From: Crocinitomicaceae bacterium
Lineage (GTDB): Bacteria > Bacteroidota > Bacteroidia > Flavobacteriales_D > Sanyastnellaceae
Assembly (NCBI GenBank): GCA_020848015.1
Contig: JADLBA010000028.1
Span: forward strand, 1-6,155
Direction of reading: 5' to 3'
Length of the DNA: 6,155 nucleotides
Shown here: positions 4,499 to 6,155 of the stretch, piece after piece
How the letters are laid out: every line of letters begins with the position of its first letter
Numbering within the stretch: position 1 is the first letter of the stretch
Position numbers and translations under genes: made by a program
Notes under the pieces: model-generated
The model's database searches: none
What the model was told of the DNA's origin: nothing
What the model saw: only the letters and a program-made list of their open reading frames with translations

Positions 4499-6155
4499 TT
4501 AGCCGATTTTATTTGCGACAATTTCACGAATTTCAGCTTCCGCTTTTTCTACTTCTCTCTCCAGTGTTTCTGCTTCGGACAAAAGTTGTTGAGTGAAAAT
4601 TTTGTCTTTTATTCCTGGCGCATTGATTCGTACATTCAGTACAGCCCCCATCACTGCACTGCGAATACATAGTGCACCAACTCCCGCATCTGTAACAGAA
4701 TTTGGATTCCCCTTTTCTGCCATCGTCCGCAGAATTTGCATTGCACCCGCCGCTGTTCTTGCCGTGATTAATGGTACTTCCATCGCATACTTGTAAGCAG
4801 ATTCTATCGCCACTTGGCGTACTGCTTTTTCTTCTACTGTATTTTTTGGAAGACTAAATGCCTTTATTACTGCATTGAAAGAGTGGGTGTCCTCATCTAC
4901 CAGCGATAGGAGCTTTTTCTGAATGTCCATTGCCTGGACTGCATATTCCGAAAATTCCTCCCAACGCTCATCCCATCCGCGCTTGTGAGAAGAAAGGTTT
5001 GCAACCATTGCGCCGAGTGAAACTCCCAGTACACCAACATAAGCGGAAACGGATCCTCCTCCTGGCGCTGGCGCTTCTCCCGATGTCTCATCGGCAAATT
5101 CTTTGAGTGAAAGATCGCCTAATTTATTTTGTCTGACTGTTTTTGATTCGATGATGTATTCAACGATCTTTTCTTCTGCTTTGAAAGGGGAGAGATCAGA
5201 AAGGCCCAATGACTTCGCTGCTATCTTAATCTTTTCTTTTTCCGGAATACCCAGCGATCGCTGTTGCTTGCGCAGAAAATAATCAGCGGCATCGAGCACA
5301 CAATGCAATGGCACTAAACCTACGATCTCCGATCCTGTAACGCGAAGACCCCGTTCCTCCGCCTTTTTACAGGCTTCTTCAAACGCGGTATGCATCGGTG
5401 TTATGTTGATATTCGTAAGGTTCAACGACAGTTGTGCAATACCATATTCTTCAATATACCAACCGATTCCTTTCACACTTTTGAGAGACCCCGGAATTCT
5501 TTTTGGCTCTCCATATTCATCGAGGATAGGCTTCCCCGTCAACGGATCACCTTCGCGTAGTGTACGCCCTGCTTCGCGTATATCAAATGCAATGGCATTG
5601 GCTCTGCGCGTGGAAGTTGTATTCAGATTAATATTGTAGGCCACGAGAAAATCGCGAGCACCGATGGTGGTGATCCCGGTTTTTCTGACATGATCATTAA
5701 TGAAAGAAGGGCCAAAATCGGGCTTCCATTCAGGTGTGGTTATTTTTTCTAACGCTTCGTATTCGCCTTTTCTGCAGTTAGCCAGGTTTTTACGCTCATC
5801 AATGAGGGCAGCACTTTCGTAAAAATAGCCGGGAATGTTCAATTCTTTTCCGACGCGCTCTCCCAATGTGCGGGCATAAGCAGCACATTCTTCCACGGTA
5901 ATACCTGACACGGGAACCAGCGGACAAACATCGGTGGCTCCCTGTCGCGGATGTTCCCCTTTATGTGAACGCATATCTATTAGTTCTGCTGCCTTTTTTA
6001 TTAACTGAAATGCTGCTTCACATACAAACTCCGGCTCTCCGGCAAAAGTGATGACTGTTCTATTGGTGCTGGATCCCCTGTCCACATCTAGAAGCATCAC
6101 CCCCTTCACCTTTTCAATAACGGAAATAATGGAATCAATTCTTGCGTGGTCTCGG
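4499..6155 (-). CDS. ftcD: Bifunctional glutamate formimidoyltransferase / formimidoyltetrahydrofolate cyclodeaminase, 5' end cut by the window
   Basis: Cytoplasmic enzyme of histidine degradation. It moves the formimino group of N-formimino-L-glutamate to tetrahydrofolate, then deaminates the product to 5,10-methenyl-THF and ammonia. The reading frame stays open to the right edge: beyond the GTG at 6109 it continues 15 codons upstream and begins RDHARIDSII, matching the family's NFSEGRD...I start. The true start is therefore outside, probably only about ten codons away, and 551 residues are visible. The transferase half shows LLDVDRG, TNRTVITF and GEHPRQGATDVCPLVPV, with the presumed catalytic His at 5951-5953. 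It continues with DFGPSFI, GARDFLVAYNINL and KGIGWYIEEYG. The cyclodeaminase half starts near LKEFADETSGEAPAPGGGS (about 5050-5105), followed by LVDEDTHSFNAV and VTDAGVGA. An extra loop (DPLTGKPILDEYGEP) before the KGIGWY motif is absent from the mammalian fused enzyme as I remember it and is, from memory, typical of Bacteroidota homologues. The gene ends in TAA and looks intact. By eye it is richer in GC than its neighbours. No other hut gene is in view. Confidence 0.95.
   Translation of the reverse strand, partial: RDHARIDSIISVIEKVKGVMLLDVDRGSSTNRTVITFAGEPEFVCEAAFQLIKKAAELIDMRSHKGEHPRQGATDVCPLVPVSGITVEECAAYARTLGERVGKELNIPGYFYESAALIDERKNLANCRKGEYEALEKITTPEWKPDFGPSFINDHVRKTGITTIGARDFLVAYNINLNTTSTRRANAIAFDIREAGRTLREGDPLTGKPILDEYGEPKRIPGSLKSVKGIGWYIEEYGIAQLSLNLTNINITPMHTAFEEACKKAEERGLRVTGSEIVGLVPLHCVLDAADYFLRKQQRSLGIPEKEKIKIAAKSLGLSDLSPFKAEEKIVEYIIESKTVRQNKLGDLSLKEFADETSGEAPAPGGGSVSAYVGVLGVSLGAMVANLSSHKRGWDERWEEFSEYAVQAMDIQKKLLSLVDEDTHSFNAVIKAFSLPKNTVEEKAVRQVAIESAYKYAMEVPLITARTAAGAMQILRTMAEKGNPNSVTDAGVGALCIRSAVMGAVLNVRINAPGIKDKIFTQQLLSEAETLEREVEKAEAEIREIVANKIG

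Noticed and set aside
4440..4501. Intrinsic terminator of ftcD at the T8 run after its stop codon
   Set aside because: I could not find a stable GC-containing stem directly before the T-run; the terminator may be weak, further downstream or Rho-dependent.
1..6155. CRISPR array, insertion sequence, tRNA, phage or defence system
   Set aside because: No spaced direct repeats, transposase or integrase motifs, cloverleaf or defence-type domains are visible; the window is metabolic and envelope genes.

Overview
The window looks like a piece of chromosome from a low-to-moderate GC member of the Bacteroidota. Four things point that way. The formiminotransferase and cyclodeaminase are fused in one long protein. 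A lipoprotein carries an LPSC lipobox. Gene starts have weak or no Shine-Dalgarno sequences. A promoter candidate matches the TTG/TTTG plus TAnnTTTG pattern of that phylum. The phylum assignment is an inference, and I cannot name a genus. All four recognisable genes lie on the minus strand, so transcription runs from right to left.

Right part (4499-6155): ftcD, a bifunctional glutamate formimidoyltransferase / formimidoyltetrahydrofolate cyclodeaminase from histidine breakdown. Its first few codons lie beyond the right edge. A gap of about 350 bp without an obvious gene follows (4147-4498). It holds a promoter candidate and a set of partly mutually exclusive hairpins upstream of the next transcription unit.

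Middle part (1182-4146): a trehalose synthesis pair. otsB (trehalose-6-phosphate phosphatase) overlaps by 10 nt an unusual otsA-type gene. In that gene a two-pass membrane sensor module with a HAMP-like linker is fused to a GT20 trehalose-6-phosphate synthase. The otsA-type gene is broken by an apparent one-base deletion near 2279, and joining the two frames gives a coherent protein of about 741 aa. A slippery heptamer A AAA AAG lies immediately before the resulting premature stop and could in principle put ribosomes back into the correct frame.

Left part (178-1164): a gene 17 nt downstream of otsA encodes a lipoprotein of about 328 aa that I do not recognise. It has a helical middle and two Gly/Ala/Ser-rich hydrophobic segments. 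A good intrinsic terminator for the minus strand follows at 50-83, so otsB, otsA and the lipoprotein gene probably form one operon. A working picture (inference) is that the envelope-anchored synthase senses a periplasmic condition such as osmotic or desiccation stress and makes trehalose-6-phosphate, and OtsB then dephosphorylates it. The lipoprotein would be an envelope partner of unknown role.
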